Source of the DNA: Alkalicoccus chagannorensis DSM 18086
Lineage (GTDB): Bacteria > Bacillota > Bacilli > Bacillales > Salisediminibacteriaceae
NCBI RefSeq assembly: GCF_000429725.1
Contig: NZ_KE386944.1
Span: forward strand, 124,001-188,000
Length of the DNA stretch: 64,000 nt
Direction: 5' to 3'
The translations under genes were made by a program, and so were the position numbers. Shown here piece by piece: positions 9,200-17,159 of the stretch. The notes below the pieces were generated by a model. That model made no database searches. It was not told where the DNA came from and saw only the letters and a list, made by a program, of their open reading frames with translations. The stretch's first letter is position 1. Each line of letters begins with the position of its first letter.

Positions 9200-9315
9200 A
9201 GCTTTTCCGTTCACGTAAGCGCTGTCATAAAAAAGGCCCGGGATCAGGCTGTACGCGGCGGAAAAGTTCGCTTATAATGAGTCGGAGAAGCAACGCTGGA
9301 AAGGATGAAACAGAC

Positions 9316-10092
9316 ATGGACCGAAAATTGTTATTTTTTGATATAGACGGCACGCTCCTGGATGAAGAGAAGCAGCTGCCAGCCTCGACGAAAGCCGCTG
9401 TTGCTGAGCTGCAGGAAGCCGGTCACTACGTGGCCATCGCAACGGGACGGGCGCCGTTCATGTTCAGCCACCTCCGTGGGGAGCTCGGCATCCATACGTT
9501 TGTGAGCTTCAACGGTTCCTATGTCGAATTTGAAGGGAAAGCTGTTTACAAACGGGCGCTGAATCCGGAAGCGCTGCGCGAACTGACGCAGACGGCAGAA
9601 GCCAATGACCATCCAGTCGTGTACCTGGACCACATGGACATGAAGGCGAACGTGCCGCACCATCCACATATCGAGGAGAGCTTGAACTCGCTGAAGTTCG
9701 ATCATCCGGAACAGGATGAATCATACCTGCACGGCCGTGATATTTTCCAGTCGCTGCTTTTCTGCGTGGACGGGGAAGAAGAGCCGTACAAGGAGAAGTT
9801 CGGGCAATTCGATTTCATCCGCTGGCATGACGTGTCGACCGATGTGCTGCCGACAGGCGGATCGAAGGCGGTCGGCATTGAAGCCGTCATGAACGAGCTT
9901 GGCATGACAAAGGACGACGTCTACGTCTTCGGAGACGGCCCGAATGATGTGGAGATGCTCTCGTTTACGAAAAACAGTGTCGCGATGGGAAATTCCGTGC
10001 CGGAAGCACTGGAAGCTGCAGCAATGAAAACAGCCCACGTCAACGACCGAGGTATCGAAAAAGCGTTGAAACAGTTCGGGTTGATCAAGTAA
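9316..10092 (+). CDS. HAD-superfamily phosphatase, Cof/YkrA type
   Basis: This 258-residue protein has HAD motif I (FFDIDGTLLDEE, nucleophile Asp), motif II (ATGR), and motifs III and IV (GGSKAVGI, FGDGPNDVEML), with a C2b-type cap between. Such Cof-type enzymes dephosphorylate sugar phosphates, flavin or PLP precursors in the cytoplasm; the substrate is unknown. The start ATG at 9316 places the DIDGT motif nine residues in, as usual, and follows GGAAAGGA. A perfect -10 (TATAAT) lies at 9273-9278, with a poor -35. Confidence 0.88.
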   Translation: MDRKLLFFDIDGTLLDEEKQLPASTKAAVAELQEAGHYVAIATGRAPFMFSHLRGELGIHTFVSFNGSYVEFEGKAVYKRALNPEALRELTQTAEANDHPVVYLDHMDMKANVPHHPHIEESLNSLKFDHPEQDESYLHGRDIFQSLLFCVDGEEEPYKEKFGQFDFIRWHDVSTDVLPTGGSKAVGIEAVMNELGMTKDDVYVFGDGPNDVEMLSFTKNSVAMGNSVPEALEAAAMKTAHVNDRGIEKALKQFGLIK

Positions 10093-10133
10093 GATACAAA
10101 CAGGTTTCTACCATGGAGAGTATCCTCTCCTTC

Positions 10134-10174
10134 AGAAAAAACAGACAAAATACCGCTGCGACATACCGCAGCGG
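10134..10174 (-). terminator. Leftward hairpin terminator beside the tRNA
   Basis: CCGCTGCG and CGCAGCGG form a perfect 8-bp stem with a 6-nt loop. On the minus strand it is followed by TATTTTGTCTGTTTTTTC. It faces transcription coming leftward out of the prophage integrase across attL. It lies between the HAD gene and the tRNA and could also trim plus-strand read-through. Confidence 0.5.
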
Positions 10175-10181
10175 CTGACAC

Positions 10182-10258
10182 GACCCTGTAGCTCAGCAGG
10201 ATAGAGCAGCTGCCTCCTAAGCAGCAGGTCGGAGGTTCGAATCCTCTCAGGGTCGCCA
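10182..10258 (+). tRNA. tRNA-Arg (CCU)
   Basis: A full cloverleaf can be drawn: acceptor GACCCTG/CAGGGTC, D-arm with GCTCAGCAGG, anticodon stem GCTGC/GCAGC with loop CTCCTAA (anticodon CCT, reads AGG), T-arm GGAGG-TTCGAAT-CCTCT, discriminator G and encoded CCA. The 3' 47 nt are the left attachment site of the prophage, and integration leaves the gene intact. Confidence 0.95.
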
Positions 10259-10259
10259 T
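10212..10259 (+). repeat. attL: attL core (48 bp)
   Basis: This sequence, from the anticodon arm through CCA plus one base of tRNA-Arg, is repeated exactly at 46353-46400. It is the strand-exchange core used by the adjacent tyrosine integrase. Confidence 0.93.
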
Positions 10260-10352
10260 ATCCTTAACCATTCAAACCCTTGCTGTGTAAGGGTTTTTTG
10301 TTTGTTTTAAGGGCAGAACATATGATCTTAAAAAGCTGGGTTTTCCGATTTT

Positions 10353-10370
10353 GGGGAACTATTGGGGAAC
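10353..10370 (+). promoter_or_regulatory. Candidate integrase arm-type sites near attL
   Basis: Two direct copies of GGGGAAC start 11 bp apart, 94 bp from the core. The same pair with the same 11-bp spacing and orientation lies on the prophage side of attR. The last copy abuts the integrase stop codon. Confidence 0.5.
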
Positions 10371-10374
10371 TATT

Positions 10375-11550
10375 TTATTTATCCACAGATTTTGGGGGTA
10401 AAAACGAATCAAAATGGGATGCAGCCAAGCGATCTACATCGATGATTTTATGCCCGTACAGATTCATGGTCGTATCGATTCGAGCATGCCTTGCGCGATC
10501 ACTTATCGACTTCATCGGTACGTTCTTCTCTATAAGATAGGTGATCGAGAAATGCCGCAGATCATGAAACCTCATATAAGGAAGGTTGTACCTTTTCAAA
10601 AATCGATTCCACCATTGGCTGATAGAGTCCGGTCTTCGCGGCTTGCCTGTTTCATCAGCAAAAACAAAGATGGTTTCAGGATATAGCCACTTGTCCCTCA
10701 TAACCATTTTTTCTTTTCTTCTTTGTCTGAGGAGATCATCAATCATGTCCATCAATCCGGTGGGAATTGCCGCTGCTCCTTCTAGATTGTTTTTGATCGA
10801 TTTAATTTTGATCCCTTCTCCCACAACCTCTGTCAACGACTGCTCAAAATAGATAGCCTGCTGCTCTTTAAGTACATGCTTTTCTTCTAATGCACATATC
10901 TCTCCTTGCCGTGCAGATGTAATAAATGCTACCCAGAACAACACCTGCTTTTCCAAGGATTCTCTCTTGATGCACTCAGCAATACGGTTGATGGTCTCGA
11001 CATCGTAATTCACTTCTGTTCTTGTTCTTTTCATTGGAGGTGGCTTAGCACCGTCACAAGGATTTTCTCGTACTAATCCCCATTGTTTAGCTAAGCCCAT
11101 CACGCTGGTAAAGGCTTTATGCATGTTTCGGATGGAGCTTGTAGAGCACGGTCCTTCTCCTCCGTCCATTCGCGATCCTGGCTTTTTCATGGTTTCGATG
11201 AGATTAACGACATGGATCGTTTTTATGTCTGATAGTTTTTTATGTCCAAACGCAGGCAGTATACGATTGATGAGGTGAAGCTTATGGCTTCGGATCGTAT
11301 CGTAAGCGTAAACATCCTCAGCATACTTGTGCAGCCAATCGTCATAAAACTTTGATAGCGTCATTTTTTCCGGCCTCACATACGTTCCACCCAGAATGTC
11401 GGCTTCAAACTGCGTCAGCATCTTCTTTGCTTCTGTCACGTTTTTAGCAGATACGGTTTTCCGTTCGCGCACTTGCTTGCCATTTTCGTCATAACGAACA
11501 AAGACGGTTAGCCGATAGCGTCCTTCTCCGCGTTTTTCGATGTTGGCCAT
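10375..11550 (-). CDS. int: Tyrosine-family site-specific integrase
   Basis: The 391-residue protein has an N-terminal AP2-like arm-binding domain (residues 1-55), a SAM-like core-binding domain (about 65-170) and the catalytic domain. Catalytic residues are visible: Arg in TSARQGEICAL, HDLRHFS (His-x-x-Arg), the second His in RARHARIDTT and Tyr in NLYGHK. It integrates and excises the prophage at tRNA-Arg. The stop codon lies next to the putative arm sites and 115 bp from attL. The start ATG has GAGGTG eight nt upstream. Confidence 0.96.
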   Translation of the reverse strand: MANIEKRGEGRYRLTVFVRYDENGKQVRERKTVSAKNVTEAKKMLTQFEADILGGTYVRPEKMTLSKFYDDWLHKYAEDVYAYDTIRSHKLHLINRILPAFGHKKLSDIKTIHVVNLIETMKKPGSRMDGGEGPCSTSSIRNMHKAFTSVMGLAKQWGLVRENPCDGAKPPPMKRTRTEVNYDVETINRIAECIKRESLEKQVLFWVAFITSARQGEICALEEKHVLKEQQAIYFEQSLTEVVGEGIKIKSIKNNLEGAAAIPTGLMDMIDDLLRQRRKEKMVMRDKWLYPETIFVFADETGKPRRPDSISQWWNRFLKRYNLPYMRFHDLRHFSITYLIEKNVPMKSISDRARHARIDTTMNLYGHKIIDVDRLAASHFDSFLPPKSVDK

Positions 11551-11606
11551 ACGATCACCTCATTATTAGTGTAATATCTGACCAGCAGTAGTGCTGTCTC
11601 TCTTGG

Positions 11607-11966
11607 CTACTGTTCGTAACTCGAACACTTTCGCAGGTTGGGCGTCAGGCTGCATACCTCTTCCAGATCCTCGACCGCGATAATAAACGAGTCGATTTGC
11701 ATAAACCCGTGCATATGTTCGGTGGGAATCTGCTCACGGATCTGTTTGACGTATATGCAAAACTCCCTTCCGCTCTCATCATACGGATTTGTCAGCAAAA
11801 ACTGCTTATCAATTCGCAGAGACACCCGATCCAGCATCTCTTCCTCGTCAATAGCATACATATCCTCATCTAATTTATACGTTACCAGGTCCTCTTCCAG
11901 ATCCGGTATCACGACGACATAAGACGTCACGTCCACACCGTCAATATTTGTGTTGTAAGCCCACAT
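11607..11966 (-). CDS. Hypothetical prophage lysogeny-module protein
   Basis: I do not recognise this 119-residue acidic protein. It is mostly beta-rich with a central stretch 'VSLRIDKQFLLTNPY'. It overlaps the end of the ImmA-like gene by 26 nt, so the two are translated together. It could be a partner of the peptidase or an independent lysogeny factor; nothing in the sequence decides this. Confidence 0.7.
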   Translation of the reverse strand: MWAYNTNIDGVDVTSYVVVIPDLEEDLVTYKLDEDMYAIDEEEMLDRVSLRIDKQFLLTNPYDESGREFCIYVKQIREQIPTEHMHGFMQIDSFIIAVEDLEEVCSLTPNLRKCSSYEQ

Positions 11967-12546
11967 GGTTGTATACCCCTTTCCCAGTCTGCTTTTGTAG
12001 CTGAGCCATAACCCGCCGCGTATCCGCCGACCACTCCCGAGGATTATACCCCGCCGACTTTTCCGGTAGCTGGCTGCCGATTTTGTCTACTTTATTTACG
12101 AGTTGTCGGTTTTGTATCTGCTGCAGGCGCTCCTTGACCATGCTCAGCGGCACACCAAAGGCACGCGCGATAACAGCAGGCTCCTGATCCAGATAGCCTT
12201 GCAGGATGTGATACGGCATCGCGGCATACAGGCTAAACCAGCGGGCCTGTGACTCTTGATAGTCAATCAGAGACTCCGGCAATGATCGCTGATCGCCCGC
12301 ATGCAGGAGTACGTGCGAGAACTCGTGGAAAAAGTCCTTACGCTGCTGCATGGCATCAGTCGTAATGTCCAGCATGATCATGCCGTCCTCCTCATCATAA
12401 AAGCTGTACGGCGTCTGTGGAGCGGAAAACAGTTGGATGTTAAATGCTTTTGAAAGCCTCTGACTGGCAAGCGTACTGGCGCTGGTAATGCCTCGTTTCT
12501 CGTATTCCTGGATAAGCCATGATTCAGCATTGGTTGAGTAGTACAT
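11941..12546 (-). CDS. ImmA/IrrE-family metallopeptidase
   Basis: The 201-residue protein carries the zinc-protease motif HEFSHVLLH (HExxH form) at about residue 75, preceded by a beta strand (MIMLD). This is the pattern of ImmA/IrrE (COG2856) proteins. In ICEBs1 and related elements ImmA cleaves the immunity repressor after DNA damage. The repressor gene lies two genes upstream on the same strand, so a similar anti-repressor role is plausible. The C-terminal region is basic and may bind a partner. Confidence 0.88.
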   Translation of the reverse strand: MYYSTNAESWLIQEYEKRGITSASTLASQRLSKAFNIQLFSAPQTPYSFYDEEDGMIMLDITTDAMQQRKDFFHEFSHVLLHAGDQRSLPESLIDYQESQARWFSLYAAMPYHILQGYLDQEPAVIARAFGVPLSMVKERLQQIQNRQLVNKVDKIGSQLPEKSAGYNPREWSADTRRVMAQLQKQTGKGVYNHVGLQHKY

Positions 12547-12612
12547 AGTATCCTCCTTATCAAACGTATGTTCGGTTATATGGTGAAAAGAAAAGCCCAG
12601 GTAGGGCTATTC

Positions 12613-13035
12613 TTAGATGCGTGTATTCTCCGATACAGATACATTGTTTTCTTTTCTCGCCTGCTTTACGTTTTCGCGTATGCTTTCTTTCATCTCCTGT
12701 GGATTCGGCACACCTTTCATGTAAAGTGACCCCATAGATACGTCGGTGCTGGATATTTTCAGATCGCCAATTCCGAACTTTTTTTGCATAAATGATTGAT
12801 TTACGTTGAAATCACGAATCCGATATAACTCAACCTCTTTTTCGCTGCTGCTTCCCATACCTTCTTTAATGACGATCCGCTCGTTCGTTATTTTATATTC
12901 TTTGTTTTTCACTAAATACATTTTTATAAGTGGAATCGGGATCCAAATACCTAAAGTTAACAAAGTAAGAAATATGTCCACCCCTGTGACTGCGGACCAC
13001 GGCGACGCGCTTCCTTCCCATACTACCTCTTCCAT
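12613..13035 (-). CDS. Small membrane protein with a bacterial PH domain
   Basis: The 140-residue protein has one hydrophobic segment (residues about 18-40, 'VDIFLTLLTLGIWIPIPL') followed by a bacterial PH (bPH_2) fold with 'YKITNERIVIKEGMGSS' and 'VELYRIRDFNVNQSF'. It is probably membrane-attached with the PH domain inside. Such genes are frequent in lysogeny regions of Bacillus and Staphylococcus prophages, with unknown role. The start at ATG 13035 is preferred because GGGGG lies nine nt upstream. Confidence 0.8.
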   Translation of the reverse strand: MEEVVWEGSASPWSAVTGVDIFLTLLTLGIWIPIPLIKMYLVKNKEYKITNERIVIKEGMGSSSEKEVELYRIRDFNVNQSFMQKKFGIGDLKISSTDVSMGSLYMKGVPNPQEMKESIRENVKQARKENNVSVSENTRI

Positions 13036-13113
13036 GATTAACAACCCCCGTTAATGTTTAAAATATCTTTCTTATCTATAATCTACCAGCATGCGGTAAA
13101 AATAAAAAGGGTA

Positions 13114-13440
13114 CTACTGACCCTCTCTATCCTTGCGCTGCCGCTTGATAGCTTTCCAGATATCGATAGCTTCCTGCAGCTCTTCCTCAGACATGTCTTG
13201 ATCCTTACCACGGCTAAAACTTATGTTCAGGTTTCCTTGAGGGTCGTCCGTGCGTCCCATAAGGTAGTCTGTCGTGACCTCGAAAAAATCAGCAAGCTTA
13301 CCAAGGTTATCTGTGTCCGGAGTTCTTTCTCCACTTTCGTAACCAGATATAGAAACTTTAGAAACAAAAATCTTCTCTCCCAACTGTTGTTGAGTTAGAT
13401 TCCTTTCTTTTCTTAATCTCTTTAGTCTCTGACCATCCAT
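13114..13440 (-). CDS. CI-like XRE-family phage repressor
   Basis: The 108-residue protein has an XRE helix-turn-helix at residues 3-58 (LKRLRKERNLTQQQLGEKIFVSKVSISGYESGERTPD). An acidic C-terminal tail follows, with no LexA-type protease fold. It should bind the GTTAAC-type operators just upstream and keep lytic genes off. Short CI-like repressors without a self-cleavage domain often depend on an ImmA-like protease for induction, which fits the neighbouring gene. ATG 13440 has AAGGAG nine nt upstream. Confidence 0.9.
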   Translation of the reverse strand: MDGQRLKRLRKERNLTQQQLGEKIFVSKVSISGYESGERTPDTDNLGKLADFFEVTTDYLMGRTDDPQGNLNISFSRGKDQDMSEEELQEAIDIWKAIKRQRKDREGQ

Positions 13441-13473
13441 AAAAGTTTTCTCCTTAATCAATTCTTACACCCC

Positions 13474-13502
13474 ATTATAGGTTAACTATTTGTTAATTGA
13501 AA
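13474..13502 (-). promoter_or_regulatory. Leftward lysogeny promoter (PRM-like)
   Basis: On the minus strand a perfect TATAAT is preceded after 17 bp by TTTCAA, a weak -35. The operator at 13481-13497 lies in its spacer, so the repressor can tune its own synthesis. Confidence 0.55.
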
Positions 13503-13589
13503 TAAAGTTAACTAATTCGGAACTTTTTTGCTCAAATGCATTGACAGTTAACTATTAGTGAATTATGATGTAGTTAACCTCAAGTTAAC
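13481..13589. promoter_or_regulatory. Repressor operator cluster (GTTAAC-N5-GTTAAC)
   Basis: Clear sites at 13481-13497 (GTTAACTATTTGTTAAT), 13547-13563 (GTTAACTATTAGTGAAT) and 13573-13589 (GTTAACCTCAAGTTAAC, a perfect match) share a 17-bp palindromic pattern. A weaker half-site version starts at 13507. They cover the leftward promoter, the rightward promoter spacer and the rightward start region. Confidence 0.75.
13541..13569 (+). promoter_or_regulatory. Rightward early promoter (PR-like)
   Basis: A perfect TTGACA and TATGAT are separated by exactly 17 bp, with an operator filling the spacer. It drives the Cro-like gene and the early genes. Confidence 0.85.
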
Positions 13590-13607
13590 AAGAAAGAAGG
13601 TGATCAC

Positions 13608-13835
13608 ATGAAACTCGAAAAACTAAGAGAGTTGAGGTTGGAAAGCAAACTCACTTATAAACAGGTGGCGGAGAAAATCGGAGTATCTAAAGAGCATTAC
13701 TGGATGATTGAAAACGGTAAACGACGACTTAACTATGATATGGCCGTTAGGATCGCTATCGTTTTCAACAAAAAACCAGATGAAATTTTTTTGACTACTG
13801 AGTTAACTAGAGGTGAACGAGAGGGGGTGAGCTAA
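13608..13835 (+). CDS. Cro-like XRE-family regulator
   Basis: This 75-residue single-domain protein is almost entirely a helix-turn-helix (RLESKLTYKQVAEKIGVSKEHYWMIENGKRR). It is divergent from the CI-like repressor and first behind the rightward promoter, the usual place of Cro. An extra operator-like sequence lies inside its 3' end. AAGAAGGTG precedes the ATG. Confidence 0.88.
   Translation: MKLEKLRELRLESKLTYKQVAEKIGVSKEHYWMIENGKRRLNYDMAVRIAIVFNKKPDEIFLTTELTRGEREGVS
13802..13818. promoter_or_regulatory. Fifth operator-like site inside the cro-like gene
   Basis: GTTAACTAGAGGTGAAC fits the GTTAAC-N5-GTTAAC pattern with one mismatch. It lies 213 bp from the nearest main operator, a distance at which looping would be possible. 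Confidence 0.45.
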
Positions 13836-13969
13836 TGAACTGCCCGCGCTGCTCCTGGAAGTCCGAGGATTGGCACAAACTCTGCAGGATATGTTCCTAC
13901 CCACTGCATAAAAGCTATGACGCAAATGTCGTAAACATCTGGACTAAAACAAAGGAGGCCAATAAATGA
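13835..13969 (+). CDS. 44-residue zinc-ribbon-like protein
   Basis: The start ATG overlaps the stop of the Cro-like gene (TAATG) and its stop overlaps the antirepressor ATG (ATGA), so translation is coupled. Two CxxC pairs (NCPRCSW and LCRICSY) could hold a zinc ion. The function is unknown. Confidence 0.7.
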   Translation: MNCPRCSWKSEDWHKLCRICSYPLHKSYDANVVNIWTKTKEANK

Positions 13970-14694
13970 CGGAACTAATTAACACTTTCAGCGGGGATAA
14001 CAAAGAGGACATTTTAGTAAGTGGTCGCGAGCTTCATGAATTTATGGAGGTTGGGACAAGATACGACAACTGGTTTAAGCGCATGGCGGATTATGGTTTT
14101 GAGGAAAATGTTGATTTTATACCTGTTGTTCAAAAATGGACGACAGCTCAAGGTAACGAAACGACATCAACAGACCATCATCTAAAGCTAGATATGGGAA
14201 AAGAAATCGCCATGCTCCAACGCACCGAAAAAGGAAAGCAAGCCCGACAGTATTTTATCGAAGTCGAAAAGCGATGGAACAATCCTGAAATGGTCATCCA
14301 ACGAGCTTTGCAGTATCAGCAGCAGAAAATCGAGGCATTGGAATCGGAGAAGCAGCAGAACCTTCCTTATACGCGATTCGGTCAGCAAGTTTCTAATTCA
14401 GACGCATCTATCAACATCGGTGCTTTCGCCAAGATGATCTACGACAAGCACGGCGTCAGTATCGGACGGAACAAGCTGTTTCAGTGGTTCCGAGAAAATG
14501 GATACTTCATTAAGCACGGGAGAGAGAAAAACAATCCAAAACAGAAATATATTGAACAGGGGTTGTTCAGCGTATCACCAACGGTCATCAGTCGTTCTCA
14601 TGGTGATGTAGAGAGCTTTACCACACTGATCAGCGGCAAAGGACAGGTCAAATTTACAAATATATTGCTGGAAGAGTTTGCAGTCAATAAATAA
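13966..14694 (+). CDS. Phage antirepressor (AntA/AntB N-terminal, KilA-C-like C-terminal)
   Basis: The 242-residue protein has an AntA/AntB-type domain at residues 10-90 (ILVSGRELHEFMEVGTRYDNWFKRM, then 'EIAMLQRTEKGKQARQYFIEVEKRWN'). A short coiled coil leads to a C-terminal ANT/KilAC domain ('SINIGAFAKMIYDKHGVSIGRNKLFQWFRENGYF'). Such proteins inactivate phage repressors or act as DNA-binding regulators. It lies third behind the rightward promoter, consistent with a switch role. Ribosome site AAAGGAGG. Confidence 0.9.
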   Translation: MTELINTFSGDNKEDILVSGRELHEFMEVGTRYDNWFKRMADYGFEENVDFIPVVQKWTTAQGNETTSTDHHLKLDMGKEIAMLQRTEKGKQARQYFIEVEKRWNNPEMVIQRALQYQQQKIEALESEKQQNLPYTRFGQQVSNSDASINIGAFAKMIYDKHGVSIGRNKLFQWFRENGYFIKHGREKNNPKQKYIEQGLFSVSPTVISRSHGDVESFTTLISGKGQVKFTNILLEEFAVNK

Positions 14695-14741
14695 AAGAGA
14701 AGCCCAGGCGCCGCGCCAACGACGCCCTAGGAGGGGTAATA

Positions 14742-14855
14742 ATGGAGAGCAACAAGGTGAGCGATGCAACGTGGAGGAGTGTAGCGAGGTTTTTTCTTAA
14801 GACAACCGTGCCTCGAATTCTGGAGGAGGAGAGGAAAAAGCGTCAGTCGGTTTGA
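14742..14855 (+). CDS. Small phage protein, 37 residues
   Basis: A strong AGGAGGGG site precedes the ATG. The basic, helical sequence contains 'WRSVARFFLKTTVPRILEEE'. I cannot assign a function; similar short ORFs are common in this position in Bacillus phages. Confidence 0.6.
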   Translation: MESNKVSDATWRSVARFFLKTTVPRILEEERKKRQSV

Positions 14856-14893
14856 CTAACTATATGTAGTATAACAACCAATGCCCGGTTATG

Positions 14894-14929
14894 TGATGAC
14901 ACCTCGTCATATATGACAGGACGTCATGA
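14894..14929. promoter_or_regulatory. Nested inverted repeats upstream of the HTH gene
   Basis: A perfect 12-bp palindrome GTCATATATGAC (14906-14917) sits between outer arms TGATGAC and GTCATGA. It lies just before the ribosome site of the next helix-turn-helix gene, and could be its operator or a hairpin in its leader. Confidence 0.4.
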
Positions 14930-14944
14930 GAGGAGGTGAGGAAC

Positions 14945-15232
14945 TTGGAGATAACAAAGACGCTAAGAAAAGCCCGAAAACGTGCAGGCATATCACAAGA
15001 AGAGCTGTCGATCCGTATGGACTATACCCAGACTCACATATCAAGACTGGAGAACGGGAGTAGGAGGGTCACTTGGGATGACGCCGTTAACTGGGCTAAG
15101 CAGACCAACGCCAATGATTTACTGATCGCCGCCATGATCGGCGCTGATGTGGCTAACGTGCAGCAGATCACTGAGTTCATATCGCAGTTGTCGCAATATA
15201 TCGGATTCGCCATTTTAGGAGGGATAGCATGA
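14945..15232 (+). CDS. XRE-family HTH protein
   Basis: This 95-residue protein begins with an HTH (TLRKARKRAGISQEELSIRMDYTQTHISRLENGSRRV) and ends in a hydrophobic helix 'YIGFAILGGIA', so it may touch the membrane. I start at TTG because AGGAGGTGA lies eight nt before it. Its promoter region carries nested palindromes, suggesting autoregulation. Confidence 0.82.
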   Translation: MEITKTLRKARKRAGISQEELSIRMDYTQTHISRLENGSRRVTWDDAVNWAKQTNANDLLIAAMIGADVANVQQITEFISQLSQYIGFAILGGIA

Positions 15233-15312
15233 CCATATTTTTAAGCGGCGTTATTGTAGCAGCGTTTGCCGGACTATTTTATGAGGAGGTTATCAAAGAT
15301 GAAGCAGCCTAA
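15229..15312 (+). CDS. 27-residue membrane micro-protein
   Basis: ATG overlaps the preceding stop (ATGA) and GGAGGG lies six nt upstream. The product has one predicted transmembrane helix (IFLSGVIVAAFAGLFY) and an acidic tail. It contains the next gene's ribosome site. Confidence 0.5.
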   Translation: MTIFLSGVIVAAFAGLFYEEVIKDEAA

Positions 15313-15529
15313 GATTTTTTATAAAGGCGAAGAGAGACCGGTGTTGAGCATGAAGTTTTTATACGGCGAACTTGATGTCATCGTGACAGAAGCTACGGAC
15401 ACACAAGAAGGCATAGCCATTTTCCGAGGTCCTACGCATTACGACGAGCCAGATTCTTACACACTAAATCACTGGCCCGACCTGAACCAGTTATTTATCG
15501 AAGAGGAGGAGCTAGCATGGAGCATGTAG
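15299..15529 (+). CDS. Hypothetical phage protein, 76 residues
   Basis: GAGGAGG nine nt upstream selects ATG 15299. The product is acidic and beta-rich with no recognisable domain. It overlaps both neighbours in the early operon. Confidence 0.7.
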   Translation: MKQPKIFYKGEERPVLSMKFLYGELDVIVTEATDTQEGIAIFRGPTHYDEPDSYTLNHWPDLNQLFIEEEELAWSM

Positions 15530-15726
15530 AGAACCCGATTATCAGCGACCAGCATCCGGTTTTGGATCCGATGGACCGGCCACGAGTTGAGCAGTGCGCG
15601 CAGTGTGGCAAGACGCTCACAGAAGGCACAGAAACGCTTGTGATGGACGATATCCACTTTTGCGACATGCACTGCCTGCAGGATAACGTTCTCGAAAATA
15701 TCGAATATGAGGAGGAAATCATCTGA
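15517..15726 (+). CDS. Small zinc-finger-like phage protein
   Basis: The 69-residue protein has CAQCGK followed 21 residues later by CDMHC, a likely treble-clef or zinc-ribbon metal site. GAGGAGG precedes the ATG. Function unknown. Confidence 0.7.
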   Translation: MEHVENPIISDQHPVLDPMDRPRVEQCAQCGKTLTEGTETLVMDDIHFCDMHCLQDNVLENIEYEEEII

Positions 15727-15914
15727 TGAAGAATCAGACACAAAAAAAGAAGGACGACCTGGCGGGGCCGACCTTCAACGGGGAGTTAGTTAGTACCTAC
15801 TCCCCTCATTATACAAGAGAACTGGAAGAGAAAACAAGACAACAAATCCGCGATTACGAAAACGGCGATTATGTGATTATCTGCCGCAATCGTCCGGAAC
15901 CTATCCCGTTTTGA
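15726..15914 (+). CDS. Hypothetical phage protein, 62 residues
   Basis: It is translationally coupled to the gene before it (TGATG). The sequence is charged and probably partly disordered, with a Pro-rich end. No family recognised. Confidence 0.65.
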   Translation: MKNQTQKKKDDLAGPTFNGELVSTYSPHYTRELEEKTRQQIRDYENGDYVIICRNRPEPIPF

Positions 15915-15926
15915 TGAGGTGAGACT

Positions 15927-16136
15927 ATGAACGAATCATTTATGAAAGATATCTACCGGCAGCATCGCGCACAAAAGCGGGTGCTGGAGGATCACTACCG
16001 CAAATACGAAAAGTTGGAAGCGGAATTAAAGGCGCTGCCTTACGACATAAACGACGCCCGCGATGTCCTCAAAGGATATGAGGCAATCCTGCGAGACCAT
16101 GATGATGACCCTTTTAAGGAGGCAGACCATGAATAA
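15927..16136 (+). CDS. Hypothetical coiled-coil phage protein, 69 residues
   Basis: The highly charged helix 'KRVLEDHYRKYEKLEAELKAL' suggests a short coiled coil. It has a GAGGTGAG ribosome site and overlaps the erf start by 8 nt. Confidence 0.65.
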   Translation: MNESFMKDIYRQHRAQKRVLEDHYRKYEKLEAELKALPYDINDARDVLKGYEAILRDHDDDPFKEADHE

Positions 16137-16761
16137 ATCCGAATCAATCGAAAACATTGCTCCGGCGTTGGTCAAGTTTAACAAAAACGTCAGCAAAGTA
16201 GCCAAGGACGCCCAGAATCCTTTTCACAAATCCAATTATGCCACGTTAGATCAGATCATCCAGGAGGTGAGACCGGTCCTGCACGAGCAGGGCTTGTCAG
16301 TACTCCAGATCCCGAGCACCAATGACGATGGCACGATGACCGTCAAAACGATGCTGCTACACGAATCTGGGGAGTTTATGGAGTCCGAGGGCATTACCCT
16401 ACGGCTGGCAAAAAACGATCCACAGGGGGCGGGGGCGGGCGTCACATACGCTCGTCGTTATGACCTCTGTGCTTTCCTATCACTTAATACCGGAGACGAT
16501 GATGACGGCAACAGTGCCAGTCAGCCACCACAAAACAACCAGCAGCCTAAAAAGGTGACCGCAAAGCAGGCAGACCAGCTTAAGGAGTCAGCGCAAGAAT
16601 TGGCGGAATTGAGGGGCGTGGACACCAACGATGTGTATCAGCATCTCAATGTATCGAACATGCAAAACCTGACAGAAAACGACTTTAAGCAAATCATGAA
16701 CAAACTACACCGCTGGAAAGAGTCCGCAAAACAGAAGCAAACCGAGGAGGCAGAAGCATGA
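16129..16761 (+). CDS. erf: Erf-family single-strand annealing protein
   Basis: The 210-residue protein has the Erf core: '[29 protein letters not shown]', then '[19 protein letters not shown]'-like sequence (here [14 protein letters not shown]). A low-complexity linker ([10 protein letters not shown]) and a helical C-terminal domain follow. It anneals single-stranded DNA in phage recombination. The next gene is its natural partner, SSB. ATG 16129 follows AAGGAGG. Confidence 0.92.
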   Translation: MNKSESIENIAPALVKFNKNVSKVAKDAQNPFHKSNYATLDQIIQEVRPVLHEQGLSVLQIPSTNDDGTMTVKTMLLHESGEFMESEGITLRLAKNDPQGAGAGVTYARRYDLCAFLSLNTGDDDDGNSASQPPQNNQQPKKVTAKQADQLKESAQELAELRGVDTNDVYQHLNVSNMQNLTENDFKQIMNKLHRWKESAKQKQTEEAEA

Positions 16762-17159
16762 TCAACGCAGTGACACTGGTGGGGAGGCTTACCAAAGATA
16801 TTGAACTCCGATACACCGGAAACGGTACGGCCGTCGCTAATTTTACCCTGGCGGTCAACCGACCCTTTAAAACCAAGTCGGGCGAGCAGGAAGCCGATTT
16901 TATTAACTGCCAAGTATGGCGCAAACAAGCCGAGAACGCCGCTAACTATCTGAGTAAAGGTAGCCAGGCGGGAGTGACCGGCCGTATCCAGACGAGGAGC
17001 TATGACAACAACGAGGGCAAACGCATCTTTGTGACAGAGGTTGTCGCAGACCAGGTGGCATTTCTCGAGCCCAAAGGCAGCGGATCAGGACAGTCATCGC
17101 CACCTCAAACAGAGCAGGGACAACCTGTAGACATCAATGATGACGACCTGCCGTTTTGA
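16758..17159 (+). CDS. ssb: Single-stranded DNA-binding protein
   Basis: The 133-residue protein has a full OB fold from '[20 protein letters not shown]' to about residue 105. A short Gln/Ser linker leads to the acidic tip DDDLPF, which recruits partner proteins. It overlaps erf by 4 nt. Confidence 0.95.
   Translation: MINAVTLVGRLTKDIELRYTGNGTAVANFTLAVNRPFKTKSGEQEADFINCQVWRKQAENAANYLSKGSQAGVTGRIQTRSYDNNEGKRIFVTEVVADQVAFLEPKGSGSGQSSPPQTEQGQPVDINDDDLPF

Noticed and set aside
10280-10852. Plus-strand open frames opposite the integrase
   Set aside because: Shadows of the integrase gene, which has complete catalytic residues on the minus strand.
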